DNA of 64,000 bases from Borreliella lanei (GTDB lineage Bacteria; Spirochaetota; Spirochaetia; Borreliales; Borreliaceae). Every line of letters begins with the position of its first letter. Position 1 is the first letter of the stretch. The position numbers and the translations under genes are program-made. The notes under the pieces are model-generated. The model ran no database searches. It was not told the DNA's origin and was given only the letters and a program-made list of their open reading frames with translations. Location: NCBI RefSeq assembly GCF_014205895.1, contig NZ_JACHFC010000002.1:62001-126000 (forward strand). The letters are read 5' to 3'. This document shows positions 62,054-64,000 of this stretch, in pieces.

Positions 62054-63679
62054 ATGAGCTTTAATAAAACTAAAAAAATCGGTAAAAAAATTAAAATAGT
62101 GGCACTATTTATGCTTGCCGCATCCTTAATTGCATGTAATAATAATTCAGAAAAAGAAAAATTGGCATTTAAAGTATACATAGGGGGAGCACCTTCATCG
62201 CTTGACCCGCATTTAGTAGATGAGACAATAGGAGCAAGAATTTTAGAACAAATATTTTCAGGGCTTTTAACATTAAATACCAAAACAGGAAAGCTAAAGC
62301 CTGGACTTGCTAAAAATTGGGAAGCCTCAAAAGATAAAAAAACATATCAATTTTACCTAAGAGACAATCTTGTTTGGAGCGATGGCGTTGAAATTACTGC
62401 TGAAGGGATAAGAAAATCTTTTTTAAGAATTTTAAATAAAGCAACAGGATCTACACATGTTGACATGCTTAAATCAATAATAAAAAATGGACAAGAGTAC
62501 TTTGATGGCAAAGTATCTGATTCTGAACTTGGAATAAAGGCAATTGATAGCAAAACACTAGAAATAACACTTACATCTCCAAAGCCCTATTTTCTTGAAT
62601 TACTTCTACATCACACATTCATGCCAGTACCTATTCATGTTATTGAAAAATATAAGAGAAATTGGACAAACCCTGAAAACATGGTTACTAGCGGTCCCTT
62701 TAAATTAAAAAAAAGATTGCCTAATGAAAAAATTATCTTTGAAAAAAACGAACGTTATTATAATGCAAAAGAAGTGGAGCTTGATGAGCTTGTCTACATT
62801 ACATCTGACAATGATCTGACTGTGTACAATATGTACAAAAACAACGAAATTGATGCTATTTTTAACAGCATCCCACCGGACATTGTAAATGAAATAAAAC
62901 TACAAAATGACTATTATCAACACAAAAGTAATGCAATTTATTTATACTCATTTAATACAAAAATAAAACCTCTTGATGATGTTAGAGTTAGAGAAGCTCT
63001 AACCTTGGCTATTGACAGAGAAACTTTGGCTTACAAAGTACTAAATGATGGTACAGTCCCTACAAGAGAAATAACACCTGATCTTGAAAATTACAATTAC
63101 GGCAAAAAACTAGCCTTATTTGATCCTGAAAAATCCAAAAGGCTTTTAGCAAAAGCTGGATATCCTAATGGAAAAGGATTTCCAATGCTAACACTAAAAT
63201 ATAATACAAACGAAACTCATAAAAAAATTGCTGCATTTATTCAAAACCAATGGAAAAAAATTCTAAATATAAATCTCATGCTTACTAACGAAAATTGGCC
63301 TGTTCTTACCAACAGCAGAAATACGGGCAATTTTGAAATAATAAGAATTGGACGCATTGGGGAATATTTAGATCCACACACATACTTTACTATATTCACA
63401 AGCGAAAATTCACAACTTGCATCATACGGATATTCAAACCTAGAATTTGACAAACTCGTCAGAGAATCAGATTTCGAAAAAGATCCTATAAAAAGAAAAC
63501 AATTGCTCAGAAGAGCAGAATCAATAATAATTGAAAAAGATTTTCCTGCCGCACCAATATACATATATTCTGGGCACTATCTTTTTAGAAACGATAAATG
63601 GACTGGATGGAGTCCTAATGTATCAGAAGTTTATTATCTTTCTGAATTAAAACCAATTAAAAATGCAAAACACAATTAA
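62054..63679 (+). CDS. oppA: OppA-3, oligopeptide-binding lipoprotein
   Basis: Family 5 solute-binding lipoprotein of 541 residues with a longer basic signal sequence (FNKTKKIGKKIKI) and lipobox LIAC (Cys28). Conserved APSSLDPHLVDE and VWSDGVEITAEG are present. The C-terminal blocks have drifted (KRKQLLRRAESIIIEKDFP, FRNDKWTGW). The conserved NEEWTT of OppA-1/2 is NENWPV here, suggesting a different peptide preference. GGGAAAGG lies about 5 nt before the ATG. It corresponds to BB0330. Confidence 0.96.
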   Translation: MSFNKTKKIGKKIKIVALFMLAASLIACNNNSEKEKLAFKVYIGGAPSSLDPHLVDETIGARILEQIFSGLLTLNTKTGKLKPGLAKNWEASKDKKTYQFYLRDNLVWSDGVEITAEGIRKSFLRILNKATGSTHVDMLKSIIKNGQEYFDGKVSDSELGIKAIDSKTLEITLTSPKPYFLELLLHHTFMPVPIHVIEKYKRNWTNPENMVTSGPFKLKKRLPNEKIIFEKNERYYNAKEVELDELVYITSDNDLTVYNMYKNNEIDAIFNSIPPDIVNEIKLQNDYYQHKSNAIYLYSFNTKIKPLDDVRVREALTLAIDRETLAYKVLNDGTVPTREITPDLENYNYGKKLALFDPEKSKRLLAKAGYPNGKGFPMLTLKYNTNETHKKIAAFIQNQWKKILNINLMLTNENWPVLTNSRNTGNFEIIRIGRIGEYLDPHTYFTIFTSENSQLASYGYSNLEFDKLVRESDFEKDPIKRKQLLRRAESIIIEKDFPAAPIYIYSGHYLFRNDKWTGWSPNVSEVYYLSELKPIKNAKHN

Positions 63680-63789
63680 TTTTAAAAAAGGTTTAATATA
63701 AATTAAAAACAATATTTAAGCCTAAAAGCAAAGCTGACTAAATATCGCTTAAGATAAAGCTTTCTTTAAAACAAAAATACATAAATAAT

Positions 63790-63828
63790 GTGTAAGATTC
63801 TATGATAATTTTACTTAGAATCTTACAC
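63790..63828. repeat. Perfect 13-bp inverted repeat downstream of oppA-3
   Basis: Arms GTGTAAGATTCTA (63790-63802) and its exact complement (63816-63828) flank a 13-nt loop. On the plus strand it is followed by seven A, not T, so it is not a standard terminator. It could stabilise the 3' end of the oppA-3 mRNA, or end a minus-strand transcript from the right. Confidence 0.65.
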
Positions 63829-63964
63829 AAAAAAATTATTCTCAAATCAAAATAATAAAATTTTAAATAAAAAATTAAAACCAAAAAATACATTATACTG
63901 AAAATTAAATTATTCGTTATAATACAAGCAACCTCCTATTCTATCAAAAATTATCAACTATAGC

Positions 63965-63995
63965 TTGAAAAACAATAAAGACTATATGATATAAT
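63965..63995 (+). promoter_or_regulatory. Promoter for a gene right of the window
   Basis: TGATATAAT (63987-63995) is an extended -10. TTGAAA at 63965-63970 is a possible -35 with a 19-bp spacer. The served gene starts beyond the window. Confidence 0.4.
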
Positions 63996-64000
63996 TGACT

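Larger units (their letters stand above)
63680..64000. other. Intergenic region after oppA-3
   Basis: About 321 bp with no gene seen on either strand. It contains a perfect 13-bp hairpin (63790-63828), a TATAAT on the plus strand at 63918-63923, and a promoter at the right edge (63965-63995). Confidence 0.5.

Overview
The window is a gene-dense, very AT-rich stretch of spirochaete chromosome. Gene content, gene order and individual protein features match the Lyme-disease Borrelia (Borreliella) chromosome, in the interval known in B. burgdorferi B31 as roughly BB0263 to BB0330. Evidence includes the flgB flagellar superoperon with FlbB, FlbD and FlcA, a FlgE carrying Lys165 and Cys178, spirochaetal lipoboxes, and three tandem oppA genes. 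I cannot tell from sequence alone which species of the complex it is. Most genes lie on the minus strand, which fits the left arm of a linear chromosome replicated from a central origin.

Layout. (1) 1-776: a hairpin terminator for an upstream gene and a plus-strand signal peptidase I. (2) 803-27453, minus strand: one almost gap-free flagellar superoperon. In transcription order it runs flgB, flgC, fliE, fliF, fliG, fliH, fliI, fliJ, flbB, fliK, flgD, flgE, flbD, motA, motB, fliL, fliM, fliN, fliO, fliP, fliQ, fliR, flhB, flhA, flhF, flhG, flgV, a FapA-like DUF342 protein, two small proteins and a lidless Hsp70. It encodes the basal body rod, MS ring, switch, export ATPase, export gate, hook, stator and number/placement factors. 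(3) 27488-31030: hslV-hslU, dprA and a TPR lipoprotein. (4) 31031-41740: a reduced division and wall cluster (rsmH, ftsL, murF, mraY, ftsW, ftsQ, ftsA, ftsZ) preceded by three unrecognised genes. (5) 42035-45794: rlmE-cheW-nadK on minus, divergent from a polyprenyl synthase and TPR protein on plus. (6) 45797-50045: a BMP/PnrA-type ABC importer operon. (7) 50454-54506: FecR-like protein, LysM lipoprotein (BB0323), small BamD-like lipoprotein (BB0324), and a VWA protein. (8) 54557-58269: flagellar collar protein FlcA and an acyltransferase. (9) 58646-63679: three tandem oppA peptide-binding lipoproteins, each with its own upstream region.

The genes form three linked programmes: periplasmic flagellum assembly and placement, septal peptidoglycan and division, and nutrient uptake plus envelope maintenance. 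No tRNA, rRNA, insertion sequence, prophage or CRISPR array was seen.

The most interesting unexplained structure is non-coding or embedded in coding DNA. It includes a three-copy 15-bp tandem repeat upstream of oppA-1, and a 15-codon leader ORF with competing hairpins in front of oppA-2. It also includes a long hairpin in the BB0323 leader, two perfect hairpins inside flcA, a probable ATT start for the FecR-like gene, and a probable leaderless polyprenyl synthase mRNA.
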